Source: Parafrankia irregularis (GTDB lineage Bacteria; Actinomycetota; Actinomycetes; Frankiales; Frankiaceae). From it: a DNA stretch of 64,000 nt. Positions within the stretch are counted from its first letter, which is position 1. Each line of letters opens with the position of its first letter. The position numbers and the translations under genes are program-made. The notes under the pieces are model-generated. The model did not search any database. It saw only the letters and a list, made by a program, of their open reading frames with translations, and was not told the DNA's origin. Below are positions 43,130 to 51,061 of this stretch, one piece after another. The stretch lies in the NCBI RefSeq assembly GCF_001536285.1, contig NZ_FAOZ01000027.1, positions 56,569 to 120,568 of the forward strand. Direction: 5' to 3'.

Positions 43130-46032
43130 CGGACGTCAGCATCGCTGCCGGGGCCGGCGCTGGCGTCGGCGTTGGGATCGGCCGCGGCGTCAGCGTCAGC
43201 GTCGCGGCTGGCGTCGACGCTGACGCTGATGCCCTGCGCGGGGTGCCGTTCGCCCGTGACCTGCGCCGCCACGGCTCCGCGCTCGCCGTGGTCAGCGCCG
43301 ACGGGCAGGCGCTCACCTATGACCAGCTGGCGGACCGCGTCGACGAGGTCGGCGCGCGGCTGGGGCCGGCACGCCGACTCGTCATGATCGCCGCCTCGGA
43401 TGGGCTGGAGCCGCTGGTCACCTACCTGGCAGCGCTGGCCGGCGGGCACCCCGTGCTGTTCAGCGGCCCCGACGACCGGTCCGTCGAGCCGCTGGTGTCG
43501 GTCTACGACCCGGACGTCCTGCTGCGCCAGGGCCCTCCCGGGTGGCGGCTGGCGCACCGGCGGCCGGGCTCGGCCCATGATCCGCACCCGGCGCTAGCGC
43601 TGCTGCTGTCCACCTCCGGGTCGACCGGGTCACCGAAGCTGGTGCGGCTGTCGGCGACGGGCGTGCAGGCCAACGCCGAGTCGATCGCCACGGTTCTCGA
43701 CATCCGGGCGTCGGACCGGGCACCCGTCAGTCTGCCGTTCCACTACTGCTACGGCCTGTCCGTCATCAACAGCAACCTGCTGCGCGGCGCCACCCTGCTG
43801 CTGCCCGGGACGTCGGTCGTCGACAGGGCGTTCTGGGCGATGTTCCGGGATCACGGCGCGACAAGCCTGCACGGCGTGCCGTACACCTTCGACCTACTCG
43901 CACGGGCCGGCTTCGCGGCGATGGACCTGCCCAGCCTGCGCTACGTCACGCAGGCCGGCGGCGCGTTGCCGCCGCGCCGAGTGCGGGAGCTGGCCGAGCT
44001 CGGGCAGCGCCGCGGCTGGCGGTTCTTCGTCATGTACGGCCAGACCGAAGCGACGGCCCGGATGGCGTACCTGCCGCCGGAGCTGGCCGCCAGCAACCCG
44101 GGTGCGATCGGCCGGCCCATCCCCGGTGGCTCGTTCGAGATCGTGCGTCCCCGCCCGAGTGCTCCAGGCATCACCGTCCCGGCCGGCGGCGACCCCGCGG
44201 ATGGGCCGGGCGAGCTGGTGTACCGCGGGCCGAACGTGATGATGGGCTACGCCGAACACGCCCGTGACCTCGCGGCGGGCCAGGTCGTCGACGCCCTCGC
44301 GACCGGCGACCTGGCCCGGCGAGGCCCGGGAGGGCTCTACGAGCTGGTCGGTCGCGGCTCACGCTTCGTGAAACCGTTCGGCCTGCGGATCGACCTCGAC
44401 GGCGTGGAACGGCTCCTCTCCGAGCTGGGATACCCCGCGGCCTGCGTCGGCGTGGACGAGGTCCTAGTCGCCGTCGTCGACCCCGCCGAAGCCGCCGACC
44501 CCGCCGTGGGCGCCGACCCTGTCGACCCCGCCGGGCCGGCGGCCACCGCGACCCACACCGAGCCGGTCGGCACCGGGCAGGCCCGCACCGAGAGGATCCG
44601 GGTCGAGGTGGCTGCGGCGATCCAGGCCCAGACCGGGCTCCCGGCCGGCCAGGCCCGGGTGGTGGTCGTCCCAGAGCTGCCCAGGCGTCCGAACGGGAAG
44701 GTCGACTATCCCGCGGTCGCCGCGGTCGCCGCGGTCGCCGCGGTCGCCGCGGTCGCCGCGGTCACCGTGCCGCAGGACCCGGTGACCACAGACAAACCAC
44801 CGACGCGACTGCGCATCCGGTTCGGCGAGGTCCTGAACCGGCCGGAGGTTCCCGACACGGCGACGTTCGTCGACCTCGGCGGCGACTCACTCACCTATGT
44901 CCAGCTGTCGCTGGAGATCGAGCGCGCCCTCGGCTGGCTCCCGTCGGGCTGGCCGACCATTCCCGTCGGCGAGCTGGAACGGATGGCGGTCGAGCCCGCC
45001 ACCGACGTCGGCCCGGCCGAGGCTCGCGCGCCGCGCGGCCTGCGCGCCGTCGAGGTGGACGTCGTGCTGCGCGCGGCGGCGATCGTCCTCGTCGTCTCGA
45101 ACCACATCGGGTTGTTCAGCCTGCTCGGTGGCGCGCACCTGCTGCTTGTCGCCGCAGGGTGGAACTTCGCCCGGTTCGGTCTCGCCCCGGGGCAACGCGG
45201 CGTCAGCCGGCGGCTCCTGCGTAGCGCGGCGCGGATAGCCGTCCCGTCGATGCTCTGGCTCGCCGGGCGAATCGCCACCAGCGGCGAGGGCTCGGTGACC
45301 AACGTGCTGCTCGTCGACAACTACGTGCGCGACGGGGTGCCCGGGTACTGGTTCGTCGAGGTCCTCGTCCAGACGGTGCTGGTACTCGCCGCGCTCTTCG
45401 CGATCCCGGCCGTGCGCCGCCTGGAACGGCGGCACGACTTCGCCATGGCCATGGCCGTGCTCGGTGCGGCGCTGGTCGCGAGCCTGGCCGCGGACCCGGA
45501 TGTGAGCGGCGGGTTTCCGACCCGGCTCTACGTCACCCATGGGGCGTTCTGGTTCTTCGTGCTCGGTTGGGCCGCGCAGCGGGCGACGACCGCGCGGCGC
45601 AAGGCGTTCGTCATCGCGGTGGCGGCGGGGATGCTGCCGGGCTACTTCGACGACGCGACCCGCGAGACGATCGTCGGCGCCGGTCTGCTGGCGATGATGT
45701 TCCTGCCACGCCTGCTGCTGCCGAGGGCGGCCGTTGCCGTCGCCGCGGCGGTGTCGAACGCGTCGCTGTACATCTACCTGACGCATTTCGCAGTGTACGA
45801 ATGGGCGCTGCCCCATGCGGCTCCGCTCGTGGTCCTGTTCGGTTGCCTTGGGGTCGGTATCGGCACCTGGATGATCACAGTACGGCTGTGCCGCATGGGC
45901 TGGCCGCCGCGTGCACTGTCCGCGGCAAGGCCCAGAACGTCGGACGTAACAGTCGAAGGCGTACAGGAGGGCAGGCGCGGCCTGCGGAGCTCTCGGCAGG
46001 TCGCGCCGGTCAACTTCCACGTGGGATGCTGA
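43126..46032 (+). CDS. Adenylation - carrier - membrane acyltransferase fusion protein
   Basis: A 968-residue three-part protein. (1) AMP-forming adenylation domain (about 45-530): STSGSTGSPK (162-171), YGQTEA (304-309), TGDLAR (393-398), hinge GRGSRFVKPFGLRI and PNGKVDY with Lys525. (2) Carrier domain with LGGDSLTY; Ser588 would take phosphopantetheine. (3) An integral membrane acyltransferase-3-like region (about 640-910) with roughly ten spans and His660 in VVLRAAAIVLVVSNHIGLF. The logic resembles DltA-DltC-DltB on one chain: activate an acid, load it, transfer it across the membrane. It starts at TTG 43126, overlapping fbpC by 4 bp. The N-terminus (Gly/Val/Ala repeats) and residues 530-546 (AVA repeats) are low-complexity linkers. 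Confidence 0.87.
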   Translation: MTDVSIAAGAGAGVGVGIGRGVSVSVAAGVDADADALRGVPFARDLRRHGSALAVVSADGQALTYDQLADRVDEVGARLGPARRLVMIAASDGLEPLVTYLAALAGGHPVLFSGPDDRSVEPLVSVYDPDVLLRQGPPGWRLAHRRPGSAHDPHPALALLLSTSGSTGSPKLVRLSATGVQANAESIATVLDIRASDRAPVSLPFHYCYGLSVINSNLLRGATLLLPGTSVVDRAFWAMFRDHGATSLHGVPYTFDLLARAGFAAMDLPSLRYVTQAGGALPPRRVRELAELGQRRGWRFFVMYGQTEATARMAYLPPELAASNPGAIGRPIPGGSFEIVRPRPSAPGITVPAGGDPADGPGELVYRGPNVMMGYAEHARDLAAGQVVDALATGDLARRGPGGLYELVGRGSRFVKPFGLRIDLDGVERLLSELGYPAACVGVDEVLVAVVDPAEAADPAVGADPVDPAGPAATATHTEPVGTGQARTERIRVEVAAAIQAQTGLPAGQARVVVVPELPRRPNGKVDYPAVAAVAAVAAVAAVAAVTVPQDPVTTDKPPTRLRIRFGEVLNRPEVPDTATFVDLGGDSLTYVQLSLEIERALGWLPSGWPTIPVGELERMAVEPATDVGPAEARAPRGLRAVEVDVVLRAAAIVLVVSNHIGLFSLLGGAHLLLVAAGWNFARFGLAPGQRGVSRRLLRSAARIAVPSMLWLAGRIATSGEGSVTNVLLVDNYVRDGVPGYWFVEVLVQTVLVLAALFAIPAVRRLERRHDFAMAMAVLGAALVASLAADPDVSGGFPTRLYVTHGAFWFFVLGWAAQRATTARRKAFVIAVAAGMLPGYFDDATRETIVGAGLLAMMFLPRLLLPRAAVAVAAAVSNASLYIYLTHFAVYEWALPHAAPLVVLFGCLGVGIGTWMITVRLCRMGWPPRALSAARPRTSDVTVEGVQEGRRGLRSSRQVAPVNFHVGC
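44713..44766. repeat. In-frame 9-bp tandem repeat between adenylation and carrier domains
   Basis: Five perfect copies of GCGGTCGCC and a sixth variant copy encode the Ala-Val-Ala linker of the fusion protein. A linker of variable length between two domains is tolerant of such slippage. Confidence 0.9.
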
Positions 46033-46089
46033 TCGCAGTCGGTGACGGCTGCGCCGTGGTGTGTACGTGTCGGCTTCGCGGGGTGGTGA

Positions 46090-46281
46090 GTGGCGGACGA
46101 CCTGTCGCCTGAGCAGATCCGGGCACTCGGTGAGGTGTTCGCCGATCCGGTGTCTGCTGGCCAGTTGCTGGAAAGGGCGGGTCTGGGGCGGGGCGACGAT
46201 CACCCGTACACCCACATGGCCGCGGCCTCGCTGGCGGCGACGCGACGACAGATAGCCGACCAGACCCCGCCCCCTTCGTAG
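46090..46281 (+). CDS. Small effector-associated-domain (EAD)-like protein
   Basis: A 63-residue protein: MADDLSPEQIRALGEVFADP, then SAGQLLERAGLG and HPYTHMAAASLAAT. The pattern L-x-x-x-Q-[IL]-x-x-L-x-x-[VL]-F-x-x-x-x-x-A-x-x-LL-x-x-AG matches my memory of the small helical effector-associated (EAD) adaptor domains from actinobacterial conflict systems, where they normally sit fused to proteases, STAND ATPases or TIR-type effectors. Here it stands alone with no partner gene nearby. GTG 46090 has only a weak ribosome-binding site. It could be a free adaptor or a remnant. Confidence 0.5.
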   Translation: MADDLSPEQIRALGEVFADPVSAGQLLERAGLGRGDDHPYTHMAAASLAATRRQIADQTPPPS

Positions 46282-46458
46282 GCGGGGCCGAGCGGCACCC
46301 GCCGCGCTGGTATGGGGATCAGAAAGTCCGCCATTGATCGTGGCGAGCTTCGTGATCAGTCCTGTCTCGTTGGTACCTGCCGAGCCGTGATGCTCGGCCG
46401 CCGGGGGAGGTGCTCGCTGGGTGGGACATCCGCCCGAGAAGACCGCTTGACGCCGTGA

Positions 46459-46479
46459 AACTAGTTTCTGAAACTAGTT
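46459..46479. promoter_or_regulatory. 21-bp perfect palindromic operator
   Basis: AACTAGTTTC-t-GAAACTAGTT is a perfect palindrome 68 bp upstream of the FAD oxidoreductase start. Each arm is itself part of the 12-bp palindrome GAAACTAGTTTC. The downstream LacI-family gene is the obvious candidate binder, though the centre lacks the CpG usual in LacI operators, so another regulator is possible. Confidence 0.7.
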
Positions 46480-46546
46480 ACATCCGATGCGCTTCGCCTG
46501 TGCGGGACCGCGCGTCGGCATGACGTCAAGGAAGGACGGGACGGGT

Positions 46547-47710
46547 ATGGCAGCGAACGTGATCGTGATCGGTGCTGGTGTGTACGGGGCTGCGGTGGCC
46601 GCCTCGCTGGCACGGCGGGGGGCACGCGTGGTCGTGGTGGAGGCGGGTCTGCCCGCGCACGGCACCTCGGGGGCGACCTTCTCCTGGACGAACGCCTCGG
46701 CCAAGCCTGCCGGGCCCTACCGGGACCTCAACGTCGCCGGCCTGGCGGCACACCGGCGCCTGGCGGCCGAGGCGGCCGGTGCGACCAGGGCCGGCTGGTA
46801 CCACGAGAGCGGCAACCTGCAGTGGGCCGAGGCCGGTGACGACGAGGCGCGCCAAAAGCTGCGGGCGAAGGTGACCGGGCTCCTCGACGACGGCTACCAG
46901 GCCCGATGGTTGAGCAGGTCCGAGGCGGCGGACATCGAACCGGGGATCGATCCCGCCGGGCTGCCGGCGGACGAGATCGCCTTCTTTCCCCGCGAGGGGT
47001 GGGTCGCGCCGGAAAGGTTGATCAGTTACCTGCTTTCTGTGGCAGCCGCCCATGGCGCCGAGTTGCTGACCGGCGACGGCGTGGTCGCCCTGGAGACATC
47101 CGCCGGCCAGGTGAGCGCCGTCCGGATGGCATCGGGCCGAGCCCTGGCGGCCGCGGCGCTCGTGAACTGCGCCGGGCCCCGTGCCGGCGTGATCGCCGAA
47201 CTCGTCGGTCTCGACCTGCCGATGCGCAACACCTGCGGCCTGCTCGTCCGCGTGTCGGCCGCGGCGCTGCCGGTTTCCCGGGTCGTACACGCGCCGCGCG
47301 TCCACCTGCGGCCGGACGGCGCCGCGGGGCTGCTGATGCACTCACCCGCGCTGGACGAGGCAGTGCGAACCTCCGACACCGGGCCGGTCGTCGCCGACGA
47401 CACAGCCGTAGGGCGTCTGCTCGAGGCCGGACGAGCGCTGTGTCCGGCGGCTCGTGACGCTGCCGTGGACGGCATCCGCATCGGCGAGCGGCCCATTCCC
47501 GGAGACGGCCTGCCGGTGTTGGGGCGAGCGGCGGACCTGCCGAACTTCCACTTCGCCGTCTCGCACAGCGGGGTGACTCTGTGCCTGCACGCGGGTGGTC
47601 TGGTGGCGGACGAGGTGCTCGGCCTCGACCGGGACGAGGCCCTGGCACCCTTCCGGTTCGAGCGTTTCCGGGCGGCGCCTGGCCCGGCGGCCGGCGCGAT
47701 ACCGTCGTAG
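46547..47710 (+). CDS. FAD-dependent oxidoreductase, DAO family
   Basis: A 387-residue flavoprotein related to D-amino-acid/glycine/sarcosine oxidases. Residues 4-32 form the FAD-binding Rossmann start (VIVIGAGVYGAAVAASLARR ending with Glu in VVVEAG). GTSGATFSWTNASAK, and near the C-terminus GDGLPVLGRAADLPNFHFAV and SHSGVTLCLHAGGLVADEVL, are typical of the family. It would oxidise a C-N bond of an amine or imino acid. ATG 46547 follows AAGGAAGGACGGG. The gene sits between a palindromic operator and a LacI regulator on the same strand (77 bp apart), suggesting substrate-induced expression. Confidence 0.9.
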   Translation: MAANVIVIGAGVYGAAVAASLARRGARVVVVEAGLPAHGTSGATFSWTNASAKPAGPYRDLNVAGLAAHRRLAAEAAGATRAGWYHESGNLQWAEAGDDEARQKLRAKVTGLLDDGYQARWLSRSEAADIEPGIDPAGLPADEIAFFPREGWVAPERLISYLLSVAAAHGAELLTGDGVVALETSAGQVSAVRMASGRALAAAALVNCAGPRAGVIAELVGLDLPMRNTCGLLVRVSAAALPVSRVVHAPRVHLRPDGAAGLLMHSPALDEAVRTSDTGPVVADDTAVGRLLEAGRALCPAARDAAVDGIRIGERPIPGDGLPVLGRAADLPNFHFAVSHSGVTLCLHAGGLVADEVLGLDRDEALAPFRFERFRAAPGPAAGAIPS

Positions 47711-47787
47711 CGGCGTCGGGACCGTCGCCGAGCGGCGTGCGGTCGCGGCGCGCGCCACCGCCCGTGGGAGGGAGACTCGCGGCGACC

Positions 47788-48804
47788 ATGGCGAAGCGAG
47801 TGACCATCGGCGAGGTGGCCGCCGATGCTGGGGTCTCGGCGGCCACCGTCTCCCGGGTCCTCAACGGCGGTGCCGTCACCGAGGAGACGGCCAGCAGGGT
47901 CTGGGCGGCGGTGAGCCGGCTCGATTACACCCCCAACGCGCTCACCAGGAGCGTGTTCGCCGGCCGGTCCAGCACGATCGGCGTGGTGATGCGGGACCTG
48001 AGCAGCCCCTTCTTCCTCGATCTGATCCGCGGGATCGACGATGTCGCGGCCGCCAACGGCAGCCTCGTCATGTTCGCCAACACGTTCCGTCAGCGCGACC
48101 ACGAGACCGCTCTGATCCAGATGATGGACGAGCACCGGGTGCGCGGCCTGATCGTCACGACCGGGGATCAGACAGACGCCCGCATCCGCCGGATGGCGGA
48201 GGGCGGCACGCCCTGTGTGGTCGTCGCGCGCAGGTTCGTGGACCCACCGGCCGGCCTGCACACGATCCGGCTGGATGACGCGGCCGCCGGAGCCCTGATG
48301 GCCGGGCATCTCGCCGGGCGCGGGCGGACATCCATCGGTGTGGTCACCTCCGGGGACCGCCCGGCGCAGCGGGAACGGGTGGCGGGCCTGCGCCGGGGCC
48401 TCGCCGAGCACGGCCTGGCGCTGCCCGGGGAGGCGGAGGCCTCCGCCGAGACCGAGCGGGAGGCCGAACGGGCGGTGGTCGCCCTGCTCGACGGAGCCCG
48501 GGGCCGGGGCATGCCACTGGACGCGATCGTCTGCACCACCGGCCGCCTGACCGTCGCCGTGCACACGGCGCTGACCGGCCGCGGCCTCACCATCCCCGAC
48601 GACATCGCCTTTCTGACGACGGACGACTTCCCCTGGGCGGCCGCGCTCGGGCTCACGGTGATCACGCAGCCTTCGTACGAGATGGGCCGCCGCGCCGCCG
48701 AGCTCGTCGTTGACAACCCTGGCGGGTCGGCCGATGTGGTCTTCGAACCAGATCTGGTGCCGCGCGGCTCCACCGACCGGGGCGGGCGTCCCGGTAGCAG
48801 GTGA
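47788..48804 (+). CDS. LacI-family transcriptional regulator
   Basis: A 338-residue repressor. The N-terminal helix-turn-helix is VTIGEVAADAGVSAATVSRV followed by LNGGAVTEETASRVWAAV with the hinge NALTRSVFAGRSSTIGVVMR. The C-terminal periplasmic-binding-like domain contains DLSSPFFLDLIRGIDDVA and TTDDFPWAAALGLTVITQPS. ATG 47788 has GGAGGGAGA upstream; the frame is open further back inside the oxidoreductase gene without meaning. It probably binds the palindrome at 46459 and controls the oxidoreductase (inference), the effector being an amine or amino-acid derivative. Confidence 0.92.
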   Translation: MAKRVTIGEVAADAGVSAATVSRVLNGGAVTEETASRVWAAVSRLDYTPNALTRSVFAGRSSTIGVVMRDLSSPFFLDLIRGIDDVAAANGSLVMFANTFRQRDHETALIQMMDEHRVRGLIVTTGDQTDARIRRMAEGGTPCVVVARRFVDPPAGLHTIRLDDAAAGALMAGHLAGRGRTSIGVVTSGDRPAQRERVAGLRRGLAEHGLALPGEAEASAETEREAERAVVALLDGARGRGMPLDAIVCTTGRLTVAVHTALTGRGLTIPDDIAFLTTDDFPWAAALGLTVITQPSYEMGRRAAELVVDNPGGSADVVFEPDLVPRGSTDRGGRPGSR

Positions 48805-49034
48805 CCAGCCCGGCCTCCAGATCGGCGGTGACGGAGGCAGCTCCCGCGTCCGCGGATCGCGTACGACGACGTCCGTACCGGCAACTGGCCAGGTCCTGGC
48901 GTCGGATCAGCCGTCTCGCGGACCTTGGTCGGTCGCCCTGGCGGGGCCCTCTGCCTGACGAGCGACCCGGAGGCGAGCTTCATCGCGGACGTTGCGGTCT
49001 CATGGCAATGCGCGTTCGCCCTCGATAATAGATA

Positions 49035-49065
49035 ATATATCCAGTTTCGAGGAGACTGGATATAT
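49035..49065 (+). promoter_or_regulatory. Perfect stem-loop enclosing the ribosome-binding site of the SDR gene
   Basis: Arms ATATATCCAGT (49035-49045) and ACTGGATATAT (49055-49065) are exactly complementary over 11 bp. The 9-base loop TTCGAGGAG holds the ribosome-binding site, and the right arm ends on the first two bases of the ATG at 49064. As RNA it would present the binding site in a loop and hide the start codon. As DNA it could be an operator. AT-rich flanks (GATAATAGATAATATATCC) resemble those before the SDR gene at 51062. Confidence 0.75.
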
Positions 49066-49885
49066 GACCGACACGACCGATCTTCTGGCCGGCGCCCCGC
49101 CGCGCCCGCCGCTGCCCTTCGACGTGACCGGGAAGGTGGCGCTCGTGACGGGCGGCGCCCGTGGGATCGGCTACGCGACCGCCCACCGGTTCCTGGAGGC
49201 AGGCGCGGCGGTGGCCGTGAACGACATCGACGAGGCCGCACTGGAGGCGGCCGTCGCCGAGTTACGGACAGTCGGCCCGCCGGTGCTCGCACTCCCCGCG
49301 GACGTCGGCGACGTCGAGCGGCATCGCCCGATGATCGAGCGAACCGTCGCGGAGCTCGGCCGGCTCGACGTTCTCGTGAACAACGCCGGAACCTTCCAGC
49401 CGACGCCGCTGGACGCGCTCGACCCCGCGCTGGTCGACCAGTTGTTCGCGGTCAACGTCAAGGGACTGCTGTTCCTCTCCGCCGCGGCGGCCGAGGTGAT
49501 GAGCCCCGGAGGCTCGATCGTCAACGTCTCGTCGCTCGGCGGGGTCCGGCCGCCCTTCGGTGGGCTCGCGGTCTACCACGCGACGAAAGGCGCGGTCGAC
49601 AGCCTGACCCGCGACATGGCGATCACCTGGGGTCCCAGGGGGATCCGGGTCAACGGCGCGGGACCCGGGGGCATCCTCACCGAGGGCCGGGACCAGGTCA
49701 CCGCCCACCCGTTGTTCCCGCCCGAGATGATGGCCGAGATCATGGGACGGGCAACCGGCCGGCCGCTGGGCCGGATGGGTTATGCCGACGACCTGGCCAT
49801 GGTGATCCTCTTCCTGACCACCCCGGCCGCCGGCTTCATCACCGGCCAACAGATCCTCGTCGACGGCGGCTACTACTACGCCTGA
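49064..49885 (+). CDS. Short-chain dehydrogenase/reductase
   Basis: A 273-residue classical SDR: TGGARGIG (about 27-34), the acidic residue after strand 2 in AVNDIDE, NNAG (about 104-107), catalytic Ser in VNVSSLGG and YHATK (Tyr/Lys). The C-terminus FITGQQILVDGGYYYA is typical of FabG-like enzymes. The Asp after strand 2 suggests NAD(H). ATG 49064 is set by CGAGGAG 9 bases upstream; the start codon lies in the right arm of a stem-loop. It may form a small degradative unit with the neighbouring hydrolase and the second SDR. Confidence 0.9.
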   Translation: MTDTTDLLAGAPPRPPLPFDVTGKVALVTGGARGIGYATAHRFLEAGAAVAVNDIDEAALEAAVAELRTVGPPVLALPADVGDVERHRPMIERTVAELGRLDVLVNNAGTFQPTPLDALDPALVDQLFAVNVKGLLFLSAAAAEVMSPGGSIVNVSSLGGVRPPFGGLAVYHATKGAVDSLTRDMAITWGPRGIRVNGAGPGGILTEGRDQVTAHPLFPPEMMAEIMGRATGRPLGRMGYADDLAMVILFLTTPAAGFITGQQILVDGGYYYA

Positions 49886-49909
49886 CGGCTCGGAACTCCC
49901 GGGCGGACC

Positions 49910-50677
49910 TTACGCCTGGCGGGAGACCCACTGGGTGATCGCGGCCGCGCCGGCCGACGGGTCCTCGACCATCCAGAAGTGGTTGAGGCCTTCCAGGCGC
50001 CGGATGTCTGCGCCGAGCGCCTGCGCCACCTGGGCGGAGAGGTCGGCGTCGTCGGTGGGATCCGCGGTCGGCTGCAGGATCAGCCCGGGCCGGGTGGACC
50101 GGCCGGCGGACGCCGCCTCCCAGCCGGTGTGCACATTCGGCATCGCGGAGCGATAAAGGTCGAGAATGGCCGCGGCCATCGTGGCGTCGAAATGGGTGGC
50201 CATCCTGCGGCACTCCGCGGGCGGTACGCCGACATACGCGAGCAGGGCGAAAAAGTTGGCCGGGTCGTCGATGGGGACCGCGAGCAACCTCTCCATCCAC
50301 TCCTCACCGTCACCGGGGGTCTGCCACACCTGCGCATAGTCCTGCCACACGTAGTCACGGTGGGAGACGGCGGCGACGTCGATGGCCCAGCTGCGCACCC
50401 GCTCCGGGTACGCCGTGGCGATCCGCAGGGTCAGCAGTGATCCCCAGTCGTGCCCGATGATGTCGATCGGACCTGGGACCGCGTCGAGCTGCTGGAGGAT
50501 CCAGGCCACCTGCGCGTCTCGGCCACCGGCGAAACCCGGCGGCGTCGCCGTCCCGAAGCCGGCCAGCTCCACGGCCACCGACGGGACGTCGAGGCACTCC
50601 CGGACGCCGTCCCAGATCTCCGCTGTCTCCGGGACGCCGTGAACGAGAACAATGGTCACGTCCTCATATTCCGGCAT
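49910..50677 (-). CDS. Alpha/beta hydrolase of the epoxide hydrolase/haloalkane dehalogenase type
   Basis: A 255-residue alpha/beta hydrolase. HGVPETAEIWD forms the oxyanion region, IIGHDWGSLLTL the nucleophile elbow with Asp (as in epoxide hydrolases and haloalkane dehalogenases, where esterases have Ser), and GLNHFWMVEDP the catalytic His. The length is short and the cap domain small. Starting from ATG 50677 (MPEYEDVTIVLVHG) gives a normal N-terminus. It converges with the SDR gene at 49885 (24 bp apart). Substrate unknown; an epoxide or ester in the same pathway as the two SDRs is plausible. Confidence 0.85.
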   Translation of the reverse strand: MPEYEDVTIVLVHGVPETAEIWDGVRECLDVPSVAVELAGFGTATPPGFAGGRDAQVAWILQQLDAVPGPIDIIGHDWGSLLTLRIATAYPERVRSWAIDVAAVSHRDYVWQDYAQVWQTPGDGEEWMERLLAVPIDDPANFFALLAYVGVPPAECRRMATHFDATMAAAILDLYRSAMPNVHTGWEAASAGRSTRPGLILQPTADPTDDADLSAQVAQALGADIRRLEGLNHFWMVEDPSAGAAAITQWVSRQA

Positions 50678-51061
50678 AACGTCCCCTGGCGCCCGGTTCC
50701 CACCACGCCCAAGCAACCGGACGGCACGGACCCGCCTGATCAACGCCTACGTGCGCCGGGCGCGCGACTGCGGCCAGCCGGAGCCGGAGCCGGGGAGGGG
50801 GGCGGGGGGCGGATCGGCACGGCGGAAGCGGTAGCGCTCGCTCCCGCCGGTGGCCGGTGTTCGCCTGGCGCCAGCTGTCGCGGGTTCGTCGTACCTCGAC
50901 GATGTTGGAGCGCGGCCAAGGCGGCGCAGACGCTGAGCCGAGTTCTGGCACGTCGGGAAGCCTGCGGCGTACAACCGGTCGATGAGGCGCCGGAAGATAA
51001 TTGGATATATTATCCACCATGCGGTCGACGACCTCGGCCCATCGGCGAGAGGGGATCTGGC
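50678..51061. other. 384-bp divergent gap with palindromic AT-rich operator
   Basis: No gene recognised. It contains a purine-rich run (GGAGCCGGAGCCGGGGAGGGG, about 50780-50800) and, close to the SDR start, AGATAATTGGATATATTATCC (50995-51015), which holds the palindrome annotated separately. Confidence 0.5.
51002..51016. promoter_or_regulatory. Palindromic operator TGGATA-TAT-TATCCA
   Basis: A perfect 6-bp inverted repeat with a 3-bp spacer, 46 bp before the mycofactocin-type SDR. The sequence AGATAAT-GGATA-ATTAT around it is shared with the reverse complement of the element at 16858, and partly with that at 49027-49045, suggesting one regulator binds all three. Confidence 0.6.

Noticed and set aside
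44887..46215. 442-codon open frame antisense to the acyltransferase part of the fusion protein
   Set aside because: Polar Arg/His/Gln-rich sequence with no domain, a shadow of the membrane-domain codons.
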